From contig CM069434.1 in NCBI GenBank assembly GCA_035610365.1, forward strand, positions 95,530,806-95,594,805: DNA of 64,000 bases, in the 5' to 3' direction. Source of the DNA: Aquatica leii (Eukaryota > Arthropoda > Insecta > Coleoptera > Lampyridae). The notes beneath the pieces were generated by a model, which was not told the origin of the DNA, searched no databases, and saw only the letters and a list, made by a program, of their open reading frames with translations. Position numbers and translations under genes: made by a program. Position 1 is the first letter of the stretch, and each line of letters begins with the position of its first letter. Positions 1 to 13,099 of the stretch are shown one piece after another.

Positions 1-1091
1 TTTAATTAAACGAAATTACGTAAATCGCAAAAACATAAACAAAAACAATAGACTAATAAATAACGTAACTGCGAATTGTTACACGTTTATGGTTAAATTA
101 AATGAAAACGTACGTAATGTTTTTACACAAACCCGTACCTAAGTATTTTCGTAAATTAAGAATGTATGCTTAACTAAGAACCAGAGGTTTAAATAGCTTG
201 ATTTACTGAGATTTTTAGGTCATTAAAAATTCAATAGCAAAAGTAAATGCAACAAAGAAAAAGTTTGTAAATACTTTTAATTCTGTTTGAGTTTTAGACG
301 TTGTTTCTGGTGGTTTATGAATGCTAGTGACTGAAGCAAACTTCAAGGAATCTGTAGTGAATACGTTAATGGAATTCTCAAAAATGCAAAATTGAATTAT
401 GAGATAAGGATCCATTAAGCATAATCGTTCTTAAAATCCCGCATTGATTTTAAATTAATTATTAAAGTCATAAAATACGAAAGGGGACACAATAATCCGT
501 TATACTTATCTTTATTCTAATTACCCGAACCGTACCATAGTGATATCAAAAGTACTATTTTTGCATCATTCAATTTATAAACTTTGTGTCCAATAGAAAA
601 CAACAACCGATTAAATAAAGATTAAACCTAAAGACATGACGTAATTGTCACACGTGGAGGCGAATTAGTACCTAAATAATTCGCACAACAAAATAAAAAA
701 CGCTGGTTTAGAAAATGACACAAACGAAATTGACAAAAAAACAATGCCCTATATTTTCAACTTCAACAAATGAACAATAGAATCTAAATTTTATCGATTT
801 AAAGTTATGACGCATTACTTGTAAATTATGATGTTGCTCGTTTTAGCTCATTTGGTATAAACCAAACGTGATTACTGATTTTAAGTACTGTTTTTGATTT
901 AACACTTAGCGTTTTATTAAAGACTTTATTACCTTCGATTAATAGGAGTTGCCTTGATAAATAATGTTTTTTTTGTTTTGTTTCATGTAACAAAGCTATG
1001 TTGCATTTAGTTAACACTCTGATACAAAAATCGTTTAGTAATTATAAAACTTAATTGTGGCCTTTTAAGTAATTGCTTTTATTTGTTAAAG
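1..1091 (+). other. Intron sequence upstream of the first visible T-box exon
   Basis: AT-rich sequence with only short open frames and no recognisable protein or repeat. The T-box exon that follows starts in mid-domain with a split codon, so this stretch must be the 3' part of an intron of the same gene. It ends in the acceptor ag at 1090-1091. Confidence 0.7.
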
Positions 1092-1365
1092 GAGAATGTT
1101 TCCAACGTTGAGGGTGTCATTTACCGGTGTCAGACCTGAGCAAAGGTACGCTGTGATTTTGGATATCGTACCTGTAGATAATAAGAGATATCGTTACGCA
1201 TATCACCGATCATCGTGGTTAGTTGCGGGTAAAGCTGATCCACCTGCACCATGTCGACTTTACACGCATCCGGATTCGCCTTTTACTGGAGAACAACTGC
1301 GGAAACAAGTCGTTTCTTTTGAAAAAGTGAAACTGACGAATAATGAAATGGACAAGCACGGACAT
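1092..1365 (+). CDS. H15/mid: T-box transcription factor, Tbx20 class (H15/midline type), internal exon
   Basis: Encodes the middle of a T-box DNA-binding domain, running from about MFPTLRVSFTGV through YRYAYHRSSWLVAGKADPP and SPFTGEQLRKQVVSFEKVKL to NNEMDKHGH. T-box proteins are nuclear transcription factors. Tbx20, H15 and midline act in heart, midline and segment patterning of animals. The wording of this block is that of the Tbx20/H15/midline subfamily rather than optomotor-blind, Brachyury or Dorsocross. The exon opens after ag at 1090-1091 with a split codon (phase 2 intron) and closes at GGACAT before GTAAGT (phase 0). The ATG at 1096 is an internal methionine of the T-box, not a start codon. 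The start of the domain and the N-terminus lie outside the window. H15 and midline are close paralogues, and I cannot say which one this is. Confidence 0.93.
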
Positions 1366-3699
1366 GTAAGTAGACATTTTTTATTTAGGCGATTGCCTTA
1401 AGACACCTTACTTGTCAGTTACAACAAAAAGGTGCGAACGCACGTGTGAATACAGTAGACTGGAATCTGAAATAACTATGTAAATTTGTAATTAAAGATT
1501 AAACACTTTAACTGACTACTAATCTCTAGGTATAATTAAATGTTGTAATTTTTTTAAGAACACGTTGTAATATGGGATAATGTAGTTTCTTTTATATACA
1601 GTTCGTTACACTCTTCATTAGAAATACTGAATTAAAGATGGCCTCATTGCATAATTGCTCCTCAAGCTGATGATCAACCTGCAACTGTTTTAATTCTAAC
1701 TACTCATTACATTTACAATATTTTACAAGTTTTTGTAATGAATATTTTTAATTTTATCCGTATTTCTTGAATGCCCACAGTCTTCCAACCAACAATTAAA
1801 ATAAAACCGCGGTATAATTAATTCAACACTTTTTTGTCATTAATCTTATAATAAAATTAATACGTAGTCATGATTTAACATGCATCGTATAATCACCGCG
1901 GCTGTTTATAAAATTAAGATGCGCACATTTGGCTAAAATCAAAAAGTGTAAAATTAAATGTTTATTTTACTTTCAAGTTATAAAATGAAAGATGTTTCGT
2001 TTTGTGAAACACACAAAAACCATAAAAAAATTATGGTCTTGTTTGTGTGTATAAAATTAATAATTCGTGCGCAGACAAGAAGTAGCAATTGTATGTGGGT
2101 GTATGATTCGAGGGTGGAAGGAGTCAGCTTGTTGGTGGTCTTTAGTATAGTCTCAGGCGACAATTTGTGGTAAGAGAGGTGTTTGTAACGACATTCCTTA
2201 TTCTTCGAACGCGAACTTGCCGCATTAAAAACAAGAATGTGCTTATATGTTAGTTTGCTAAATAGGTTTGTCTATTGCTGCAATCGTCAACGGTAACCGC
2301 AATGAGTGACTAAAATACACTTTTCAACAAGGCAATAAAAATTTTTAGACATTTATTAGACTATTGCCTGATAAATGGTTTACGAATTAAATTTACTTTA
2401 TAATAATCGTTATTACAGAACTACTTCAGAATTAGAAGAATTATTTATTTAATTAAAATATCGTAGAATTCGTAAACACTGTATAACGTAAAACCTCGTT
2501 TATCCGACTGAATGCGAAGAGACGTACCTCAGATATATGAAAACTCGATAAAAAAAATGATGCATTTGCAACCAGGGACTTGCTCCATAATGTTATACAA
2601 GATTTTTGCCGATAACCTCTCGAGCGTGAGTTTTTAGACAGGATCCCAAGCTTGAACTGACCAGTAAATGGCACGTTTCAGGTTTAGTGCAAGCAAACTC
2701 TTTTTGATGGTTCTTCTGGTAGTGCTGTGTTCTAACATTTTTTGAAGTAAAAGAAGTCTGTATTGACGAATGGACCTCTGAAGTACGTTTTGATTTATTG
2801 TTTTCAAATTAATATCACGTTTGGTAAAAAAAATGACAATAATGTATGACTTTTGAAAATTGACTCGTTTAGTTGCGATCTAGCGTTGTTGGCCTTTTTT
2901 CTAAATATTTTAATAATAACAAAAATATTAAATAATTTAATTGCAACTTTGATGTGTTTAATTGCTCTGGTTTAAATCGATTTTCTAAAACACATTATCG
3001 GAAGATAGTGTGTTCCAGACACGTTACTGCATGTTAAAATATTAATCTTCGTTTTATCTTTATTTTGTACCTTGTGTAACGCCTAATTATTTAAATTTTG
3101 ATATGTCGCTCGAACCCATAGGTTAAATTTTTTAGCGCGCCTATGGAAAACTTGTAGTTCATTAAAATATCGTAGGTGGCACAAGATCATCATGCGCGAA
3201 TACCAATTTTTCGTTCTTTTTTAATTGTGTTTTTTACGTTGACTAAGCTTTTAAGCCTTTTTAATGTAATTAAAAGGCTAAGCATTCGTTATATTTGTAG
3301 CTTTTAAGATTTGGTTCTTGAAAATCGATTTGGATCACATATTTAGTCGAAAATTGTAATGAAGCACGGCACATTTAGTTAAAGGAAAATGGCGTCGTCA
3401 TCGTTGTATCGATCCAACCTCATAAATCGTAAATCTCGTTAGATATTGTCGTAACATAAATGGTAGTCGCTTTTATGTCTACAAGTCGTTCGTTATGGTA
3501 TTAAAGAATTACATTTTCTGGAGTCGCTGAAGTTGTAAATCTCCATTGAGTATCCCCCTCCAGCGTTAAACCCATACGTTACTGAAGATGTGTGACCTAT
3601 ATGCTATTTGGATAGCTATACGATTTCAACTTCAATGGGTGAAAGTGAAAAGATTTTCGAAATACCAACAATTACAAGACACGTCAAGGGATGGTGACA

Positions 3700-6026
3700 A
3701 GATCGACACGACCCACTATTGTAAAACAACGAAGAAAGCAACTAACTCATACCAGTGTACATTTGATCACTCGTCTTTTACGAGAGGTAGTCGACTTCTA
3801 CCATAGAGTCATTATTAAGCCGGTCCTATACGGGCATCTAACAAATTAGTCATGTTCGAAAGAGGATACTAACCTTTACAAGTATTAGCATTAATTTTCC
3901 TAAAATCAATGCAAAATCTATAACTATCACTTTTTCGTACCATAATTACCGGTGAACACCACGGACTACGACAAGATTCGACAAATCCTTTTTCTAATAA
4001 TCGATCTAATTCAAGATGCATCGATTCTAAACTTTAGGCGAATATTGATAAGCCTTCTGTTTAAGAGGACAACTATCTTTCACTATTTCAATATTGTGAA
4101 CTAAGTTAGGAGTAAATTCTGTAGATGATTCTACCTTTTCTACACCTTTCTTAATTATTTTAACCAAAATTTCGTTCTCGGACGAATTAAAAGGAAAAAT
4201 ACCATAATTAGGTTGTTTGTGACAATCAAGCACATTTAAAGAAATTCAAATTGATTTGGAAGATCGTTCTCAAACCACCATGTATCCAAATGTGAGTTGG
4301 TACATATTTTCGATTTCGAAATACTATTCAAACTAAACAATAACGACACCGATAACGAGGGCAAATAAAAGAACTGGAACGTAAATTTCCGTTTCCCAAG
4401 ATACAATAAAATAATAAAAACTTTTGTAATTGTTGCAGTGTCTGAATTTGCTGACTCAGCGAAAAATGGTACAACTCTAGTAGGTTTGTATCCTAATGAT
4501 AAAAGTGTGGTAGCCGTGTCTATACCTACATAAGACAGACTAGAACCACTATCAAATACTACGAAAAATGTTTTGGATTTACTATGATCCGTTAACAATA
4601 CTGGGAGAAACCATTGTTTAACTATTGGCTTCAATATATAAATTTCCGCTTTTGGAATATTCGAAGTGGAAGCATTCATAACTGTCATCGCACAACTATT
4701 TGTGATGAGTTATCTAACGAATGTCCAACTAATTTCGACTATCAACAACAATTTCCGAATTACTACAATTAACTAAACTACTATTTACAATAAGACTCTG
4801 AGAACTTAAAGTGGAAGTCTGGCCGGTTTTAAAACTAGACCTTCCAACTAGTTTTTTGGATTACAATTCAATTCAATTAGGCAATTCCTGGTTTTTCAAA
4901 TGAATGGCAGTGTAAGTCGTTTAGTTTGTCACAATGTTTGAATAAATGAGGTCTTTTACAGTTAAAACACAAAAGAGGTAGTCTAACTATTTTCTCCGAG
5001 ACAATTACTGGTTTTGAAACTTCAATGGACAAACAAACTTATTTGGACGACGATGGAACTGGTTCAGTTCTAGACGATACGATAGTATTTTTGACAATTT
5101 CCTTTGGTTTAGGTTTTAAAATACTTTTACTAGTGGTTTTTAAGATTAAATAAACCTTACTCGAGGTTTGAGATTGTCGACTGTGTCTCGGCTTGGCTTA
5201 GTAGTGGCCATGAAAGATAATTTACGACTTCTTTAGGTTATAAAATTAATCAAACCTGAATACGAAGGAATGTCTTGCAAAGAACATTACTTCTCAAAAA
5301 CTGTACGAAAACCATGATCGAAATTGCGCAATGCTAATTGGAGTTTGAAGAAATCTCCAACGTCCGAAGTACTAAGGATATCTAAAGCCTAGATGTTACC
5401 TTCATGAACGGACAAAAATTAATTCAAGTTTTACAAGCACCATTTTTAATTGGTTTAAAATCAAATATACGATCGAGATACATAGAAGCTAGTCGTTTGT
5501 TTTGATAACGATTTTTCAAAGCTACTAAAGCTAATTGGTAGTTTTGAGGTTCTAATAAAAAATTAGAAATTACCGAACGTGCTTCATCTATTAAAAAAGT
5601 GCCCAAATTATGAAACTTTCCGAAATGTTTAGATTAGAATTCACTAATGAATCAAATAACGAAATGAAATTTGGCCATTCATTTAGCTGACCACTAAAAG
5701 TAGGCAATTCTATACGAGGAAGTGACGTAAATGCGGTCGACAACTTACTCCGAGTTAGCATTTGCTGAAACAGGTGAACTTGCAGATGATGCAGTCAACT
5801 TCAAATATTTATTACGAATTTTATTAATCAAATCGATTAGTTTCTTTAATTGGCTAACTGTTTCAAATTTGTCTTCTAATTTAGACAGTCGATTGTATTG
5901 ACTTGTGAAATCAGACAATGTATTAATTGTTAATGACAGAGATTGGTCATAGATTGCTTGAATATTTGCGAACAAATCTTCCATTTCGCTTTTTAAAGCT
6001 AGTAGTAGAATATCTGGCTTAACCAT
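3700..6026 (-). pseudogene. Ty3/gypsy-type LTR retrotransposon remnant (gag, protease, start of reverse transcriptase)
   Basis: Read on the minus strand, the parts come in retrotransposon order. A helical gag-like stretch (6026-5745) is followed by a gag block with YQLALVALKNRYQNKR (5606-5424). Next come a zinc knuckle of CFNCKRPHLFKHC type near 4960, an aspartic protease with VVFDSGSSLSYVG near 4550, and a reverse transcriptase opening that ends in YQYSPKV and resumes with SPWCSPVIMVRKSDSYRFC and IDFRKINANT near 4000-3880. The RT wording is Ty3/gypsy, while the gag block recalls the DUF1759 type better known from BEL/Pao. Several stops and frameshifts break the frame. RT palm, RNase H and integrase are missing beyond about 3700, and I found no LTR pair. 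It lies antisense to the T-box gene and is certainly non-functional. Confidence 0.75.
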
Positions 6027-7270
6027 TATGACAATTTATGCAATATAAATTAATAAACAAAACTCAATTCAAAGTACAAATTACAAACTATTTCAGTTAC
6101 AAATGCTGTCTCTACTCGGGCGCCTAATATATAACCGATACTAACAATAATATCGTTTACTATATTAACTAATACGAAACATACAATTTTAATAACTTCA
6201 ATTATTGAATTTCTTTCTATGTATAAGGGAACTCGTATGTTTGGATAACAGATCAATGACAAATTTTACTAAGTTCTTTACACCCATCAACACATTTACT
6301 CCATTTACGCAAGTGGTTAGCTAAAACGAATTATTTCCATTAGTTGCACTTTTTCTTTACGTATATATAGAATACAATAGAGTTTGACAAATCTTCCGGA
6401 AATACGTACAAAAAAAACATCTACAAGAAGCTAATTGATGTTTCCATATTTACACCATCGGTTGTATTCAAAATAGGATTTTTTTGATAAAAAAATTTTT
6501 TTTTGACTACACCACTAGTAAAAGCGTGTGTGCTGGAATGCATAATCTTTCAGAAATGCGTGCAAACGGTTTATCAAGACGCAATCAATCAGTTTATATC
6601 AGATTCTAAAGATGTTTAAAGATGTAACAAAAACTAGGTTTGTCAAAAATCGACTACACTACAATTATTCAGAATGAAAAGCTGTAGTCAGTGAAAAACT
6701 AAATTTTACTATCTTAGTTTTTGCTTGTAAAATTGATACTGAAGAAAAAAAAAGGAAGGAGTTTTGTCTTATTCTTCTTTTTTTTTTTATATGACTAGGG
6801 ATTTTCCCTGTTAGTCTTGCCTTATTCGACTGATTAAAATGTCCAGCTTTTTCTCCACCTTCTTGGGGAGCGTTCTTTTCGGATGATATGCTGTTTTTGC
6901 ATATGCTATCCTTTCGAGTTCTATACGATCTACATGGTTGTTCCACTCTCGTTTTCTTTGTTTTATGAATTTAGTCATATTTATTAAATGTTGTTTTAAA
7001 CACTATAAAGCGTACTCACATGATACTGGCAATATTTTTTTCTCTTATTTGAGTAATCGTCTTCGGTGGCTTCTCCAACACTGTAATCAACCGCAACGTT
7101 TTAAATAATTTCTCTTTTATCTGACTACTACTTGCTTTCTTCCAATCGCAAACAGGTTTCATCTGTTTTATTTTAATTTTTTCGTATTATCTAAGCATAG
7201 ATCTCGATCAATGTTTGGATCCCGGTGGATCGATGTTAACGTTTAACAAATAACACTTTTGCAGCCAGAG
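6027..7270. other. No recognised gene
   Basis: Stretch upstream of the gag remnant. It may contain its leader or an eroded LTR, but no repeated LTR copy is visible. A 93-codon open frame on the minus strand (6946-6665) is lysine-rich and resembles nothing I know. A T-rich run sits near 6780. Confidence 0.4.
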
Positions 7271-7279
7271 AAGTTGCTC

Positions 7280-7595
7280 TTAAATAGAGGAACATGAAAT
7301 CCCTGAGCGCTACGAAGATCAATTTGTGTAGACGTTCAGCAGGGATATCCAGAATCCAAAAGGTTCATAATGATAGAATAAAGGAAATAGACGACATCCG
7401 TACAAAAATTAATATAGTACTGCTATGTTTAACGCATGGGAGAAAAAGACTGCCAAAGCAAATGTTACAACGGCAACCCTTGAGTAGAAAAAAATGGGGA
7501 CGTCTAAGACTAAGCTAGCGAGAAGGTATCGATAAGAAGATGTTGGCAAGATAGATAAAGGGAGTTGGAAAGTAAGACTCCGAAGACGTTATTAA
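7280..7595 (+). mobile_element. LINE ORF2 C-terminal fragment
   Basis: The translation contains LCRRSAGISRIQKVHNDRIK, then LPKQMLQRQPLSRKKWGRLR and, across a stop, GIDKKML. This matches the usual tail of LINE ORF2 proteins after the reverse transcriptase: an arginine-rich block with a PxGRRxxGRPxxxWxxGI pattern. The fragment is about 100 codons with at least two stops. It is a 5'-truncated relic, and the clade cannot be assigned from so little. Confidence 0.6.
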
Positions 7596-7599
7596 AAAC

Positions 7600-10500
7600 A
7601 ATGTAAACTGTATATGATTGGTTATTACATTGAATGCAGTAAGCAGCGATTTTTTTACTGGGTTCTTACCAAGCTTTAGTAACATTTCTTTTCATAGCAA
7701 CCGCTGAGAAGTTTTTGCAGTTTTTCTTCACAATAATCTTTTTAATTTTTAACTTTCAGCTGATTACTTCTTTTGAGTTACTACTTCTTAGAATTCTAAC
7801 AAGATGTGTGTTTTTATATAAGAAGAAATGAATAAGCTCTTAGTTTGTATAATAGTTGCTAATACGGTTCTGATTTCTACTTGAAATTTTTTGTCAATAG
7901 CATAAGCGTTTTTGTAGTAACTGATATGGTCGGATTTTTTTTGCTTGAACGTAAGTTTATGTTCCATGTGAATTTTTCAACCGTAAGATATGAAAGATTT
8001 TTAAACTTTCTAAAAAAATCATTTCATTTATTGTAGTTAAACACCAATTTAAAAGTCGGAAACTTGGTCAGCAAGTATAAGTAATTGAGTAGCAGTTGAA
8101 TTCGTTTCTTTTTCAACAAATGTTAGATAAAAGTCTCAACGTTCAGAATCTGGAAGAACAGTTTTACATTTCATTTTGATTCTAAATTTTTTTACGTTGG
8201 TAAAATTTAGACGTTGTCTTCGATAGTATGTTCATTCGTCATCTTTCTGATTTGATTCTTTTATTTGATCTTTAGCGGTTATATTTTCAGCGTTTTCATT
8301 GTCCACAAAATCTTGCTTCAGTGGAATAGAATTACTTTTAGCATTTAAAATCTTGACGTTTTTGTACGTGAAGAACAATTTGTCATTCCCTGCTTGGTTT
8401 TTATCAGAAAATGTTGACTTATTATTTGGTGTGTAAGCAAAAGTCGTTTAAACCTGAAATCTGAAAGTTTTGGTTTGATATTTTAAATGATAACAATTAA
8501 TTACAAGAATGTTAACTATGGCAATTGTATTTTGTTTAAATTAAAGTTGTTGACTATCATTTGCGTTAACTAATGGATTCGTTTCTTACCCGGTTTCTTT
8601 GTGACTTATCAGGAATTGTTCTTAACGTTTTTATTTTGGTTTATCTTATTTTTTGCGGTGTCGGCACGTGTTTCTATGGCATTTGTCATTATTCATCTTT
8701 ATATAAATGTTTCTTACTTTTAAGCCTTAAAAATTTAATACGTCATATTGTACATTTTGTAGACATTTCTATGTCGTTTTTTTTTAATTTTTTAGTTGTC
8801 AATAGAAATTGTAATTGGTTGTCAGAAATTTTGTAAGACAAAACGAAGGAAATTGTTTTTAGTATAAATGTGGTGTCAATAATTATAAGAACTGGGTATA
8901 CTTGTAATGTACGTTTTGATCACGTTGTGAAAAAATGAAAAATAATTTTGTTTTGGCATTCTTTCTGCAAAAAAAGTATGGGTGGTATAAAAATTCCACT
9001 TGTGTTCGTTTCTAATAAATTTGTTTTGGCAAATGTAATTGAATCAATTTGACGTTTCTTTTAGTTTAGCACTTGAAGACACTTACACTGTACGTTAAAC
9101 ATTTTGTTTTAGTATTCTACATTAGCTAATTTCTTGACGCAACCTTTTAATCAATGTTGATTACACAATCAATAGCAACGAAATACAATATTAAATAAAA
9201 ACCTCCACTAACACAGTTTTTTTCAGTATTTATTTTTTAATTTTACATTGTTTTACCGTTAACAGTATTTATTAGTGTTCTTTTTTAAAATAATTTTAAG
9301 CTTTTTTAAGTATATTTTAATACAAATATTCAATATTTCAAAATCTACTTTGTTTATGCAGCTACTTTTCATTAGTCGCAGAAGCTTTTCTGATGAATAA
9401 AATCTAAAGCCTAAAATTACCACAGTTAATAAAGAAATCGAGATTAACGATAAAAATCATGTACATAAAAAAAGCATTGGAATGTCAATGCTTTACATTT
9501 TTTTATACAACAAACCAGTATTAAAGATACTTTAGTAATTTTTTTTGTAAACCCACAGTAATTCGAATTTGAATTAAAGTAAAATACAAAAGAAACTGCA
9601 GTTACATTAAGATGACACAGTAAATAAGCCATTGTTCATTGTGAATGTTAGAAACGGGTGGTCTACCCATAAGTGGACTACATCCTTCTGTGGTTCTTTT
9701 GAATTGCTAATAAATAACGTTTAAACCACATCTTACGTAGGTGTTACCGAAAAAAAATTAATCATTAATCAATAGAAATAAAAGTGCGGCGTACCAATAA
9801 ATTTGGACAAAATTGATTTAAGTGTTAGGACATTACGAGATCACGTTTATACGATTAACGTAAAGTCCGCAGAATTTATGAGCGCGTTAATTTCTTGAAA
9901 ACTGATATTATTCACTTGACACTTGTGATTACCTACCGTTTTCATGGCAAAACAAGGATTTATTTCGCATTACAGAACGAAGAGATTTTGTTATGGTAAT
10001 GCTAAATAAATTTTATATTTAAATCCTTTGCTAACAGAAATTGGAAATTCGAGGAAAAGGATAAAGACCGAACGAATATTTAAGCGTGGCTTTGAAATTG
10101 TTTTTGCGTGCTTTTTTTTTGCTGCTTTTTTCGGCAAATCGATCGATTTAGTGAGTGAAAATATAAAGAGTACGCAAGGAATACGTGCGCGTATTGAAAA
10201 ACGTGTTATAAAATTTTTAATTTACGACTTTTATAAAATTTATCTTTAATCTTTTTTCCATACTATGAAAAAATAAAGTATAAATTCAAAAGCTCGTGAA
10301 ATACAATAGTGTCACATGTTTAGTCCTAATTTGTGAGTGTGTTTAATGCGTCAGATCAAGAATGCGATTGTGGACTCACAGCGTGCAACTCTTCCCGTAT
10401 TAATAATTCAACGTTGACATTCAAAATTAGTCAATGTAAGTATTATCAACAAACGTGCGGTTTAACAAATTTTTTAAATCGTACGATTTTTAACGAAAAA

Positions 10501-11460
10501 ATTTCTTTTTGTGAGATTAAACGCTTTGTAAACACGTCACAGATGCTTGAATCTAATTTATTACGAATTTTGACAAATTACGTTGTCACAAACTTTTCTT
10601 TCTTTGATGTAATACAAGGAAATTGCTTTATAAGTGAAACGGAAAAGGAAATTTAAAAAATTATATTTTAATAATAATATAAGTATAGGTTGTATTGTTA
10701 ACGACGTTATTCGTATGCAGTATCTGAAAAGAATTTTCGGATTTTATTCGGTTTGCGTATTTGGTTTCTGATTAAAAGATTTTTGTACAAAAAAAAATTC
10801 TACATAAATTCTTTGTAAAATAATGTCTACAATATAAAAGTTTTCCTTGTTAGAGTAATAGAAGACTAAAATTCAACACTGTTTTTACGTTTTTTTGGAA
10901 TTTTTACTAAGTTATTTAAAAATTCATCTCTACAAGACATTTTTTTCTGATTTTTTGGCATTTATAAGATTTAAAAATCTAATTCGTTCTTATTAGATTT
11001 AAAGTTTCATTTTTTTATGTTCAGGTTAATAATCCACTTTTTCCAGATAATGTAAACACTTTGTCATGTTTTTTCAAATTAGTCAAACGCGAAATTACTC
11101 AAAATTTTATGGTATTTGCAACTTTTCAACTTCAAAAAAGCTTTTTTGACACTTAAAACAGTAATATTTTTACTTTCACTTCTAAAATTGTGACATTGGA
11201 ACGTAATTTTTATAGTAAACTTTAAATATTTTTGTGTTTATGTACTGTGAAAAAATGTTTTTTTGTTTCAAACGTTGATAAGTCACTTCGTGATGCAAGT
11301 TTCGCTAAGATAAATTTGTTTCATTTGGTGCGACACACATATACGTTTGATTTTTTTATCTGTTGCCTTTTTTTTTCTTTGTTTTAAAATTTGTGGTTTA
11401 GAGGAAACTAAATTTCGTCCCTTTTTTTGAGAGTAGCCGTTGTGATATTTCTGGCTGATG
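7600..11460. other. No recognised gene (intronic)
   Basis: AT-rich intron sequence with many T and A runs. Open frames at 8573-8836, 10028-10249 and 10333-10656 lack family motifs and have the composition expected of random AT-rich DNA. Confidence 0.5.
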
Positions 11461-11461
11461 A

Positions 11462-12910
11462 TTTTTAACGTAAAATTAGAATACAGACAAACAACATTAA
11501 ATAAAAGTTTAAAAAATTGGGTATGTGAGAAATAATGTCAAACCCGCAAAACTTTTCAGTACAATATGTACCGCCAATTTATTATGATCAGAATATTCAA
11601 ATTCAAACCCCGCAACATATTCCACGGCCGTACTTGCCCCAAATGCAACAATTAATCCTACGAATACAGAATAATTATAATCGCGTAGTGCAACTCCCTC
11701 AAGCTTCTACATCGTTAACAGAGCGTTATACTGCTGCCTTTCCACAAATTCCAATTGCCCAAGTACGATTGCCAAACGGTAGAATACAAAAAATGTTCCA
11801 GAAAGGATAGTCCAGAAACTCCCATACGAATATTAAACAGCCAACCCTGAAAAATTACTATCTAAATCAACCCCCCAAAACTTCCAACAGATACAAGGAA
11901 TTAGAAGACCAGGAACAAACAGACAATGAACAGGAAACTACAACTAAAGTTATTAAACCTCCACCCCTCTCTATAGTAGGTGTAAAATTCATACAACCAT
12001 TGGTAGATTTGCTTAAACAAGTTGCACCAAACCAGTACACTCAAAAATATTTAAATAATGATGAAGTAAAGAAACAAGCAAATACAAAAGAAGCCTATCA
12101 AAAGCTCTCAATAAAAAAAAACTTAATTTTACACCTACCACCTTAAGGAAGATAGATCGTTTCGAGTTGTTCTGCAGAACATGCATCCATCCACTGACAT
12201 AGAACAATTGAAAACCGAAATAAATGCACTAGGGCATGAGGTAAATAATGTATCCAATATCCGCCAACGTGAAACAAAAATTGCTTTATCACTTTTTGAC
12301 GTCAAACTTAAAACACAGCCAAATAATAAAGAAATATATAACGTCAATTCACTTTTACACACAATTGTCAAAGTTGAACCACTCCGCCCAAAACGGCCAG
12401 CGCTATGGCCATACGAAGAAATTCTGTTACAGAAACCCATTTGTGTTAAATGCACCGGAAATCATGCAACATCCCAGTGTTCCAGAAAAGAGCGCAACTA
12501 CGACGTAAAATGCACCAACTGTGGAGAAAACCACCCCGCAAATTACAAAAATACAGAATATATAATGAACTACAAAAAATCAAACTTTTAGCCCAGCTTG
12601 AAACACCTGGAAACAATGACTAGCGGCTTAAAAACCATTCTCGCCTCAAAAAAAACCTCAAAAAAGTATTTGAAAAAATTTATCAACTTAAAATGCAATT
12701 AAGAGTGCAACCAGAACAAAATATTTTGCAAATAAAATAACACAAAATAAGTTTCTGACTGATGAATGATGTAGGTAACTACAAATAGATATTGCCACAA
12801 AGAAATGACACTCTATACTAATAGATGGAGTATCCAAGATTCTAACAATCTGATTGAATCTGACATTGCTCACATCGTCCACATCAGAATACACAGACCT
12901 TTATAAGCAT
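11462..12910 (+). pseudogene. Jockey-type LINE ORF1 (gag-like RNA-binding protein), broken
   Basis: The first open frame starts at 11535 and is rich in Q and P. A frameshifted continuation near 11920-12130 carries PPPLSIVGVKF and KEAYQKLS. A third piece (12181-12591) has HPSTDIEQLKTEINALGHEV, the PRE_C2HC-like fold of jockey-clade ORF1. It is followed by zinc knuckles with CVKCTGNHATSQC and KCTNCGENHPANY. The first knuckle is in another frame (RYGHTKKFCYRNP at about 12392-12440), so a frameshift lies between them. Such proteins bind LINE RNA as a chaperone. No endonuclease or RT follows. The tail (12600-12910) is uninterpreted. Confidence 0.78.
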
Positions 12911-13099
12911 TCTTTGTAGCGCCGTATTGACACTTTATTTGATATAAACTTTTATTCAATTTCAAAATTTCCCCTACAAAATTTTTATCACACATTTTTC
13001 TTCGTTGCTTCATTATATCCAAACTTGATGAAGATATTTTCTTTAAAATTTATCCTAGTGGATGGGTGTTTTATTGCACTATGTTTTTTGTGTGAGGAG

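Noticed and set aside
3700-6026. First read as a BEL/Pao element from its gag block
   Set aside because: The RT entry (SPWCSPVIMV, YRFCIDFRKINANT) is Ty3/gypsy-like, so BEL/Pao was dropped as the main call.
6665-6946. 93-codon lysine-rich open frame, minus strand
   Set aside because: No motif or repeat context; composition follows local A runs.
8573-8836. 87-codon hydrophobic open frame
   Set aside because: A T-rich stretch yields Phe/Leu/Ile runs by composition; no signal of selection or homology visible.
10333-10656. 107-codon open frame with seven cysteines and several N-glycosylation motifs
   Set aside because: No ATG where expected, no family resemblance, and length within what AT-rich random sequence of this size gives about once.
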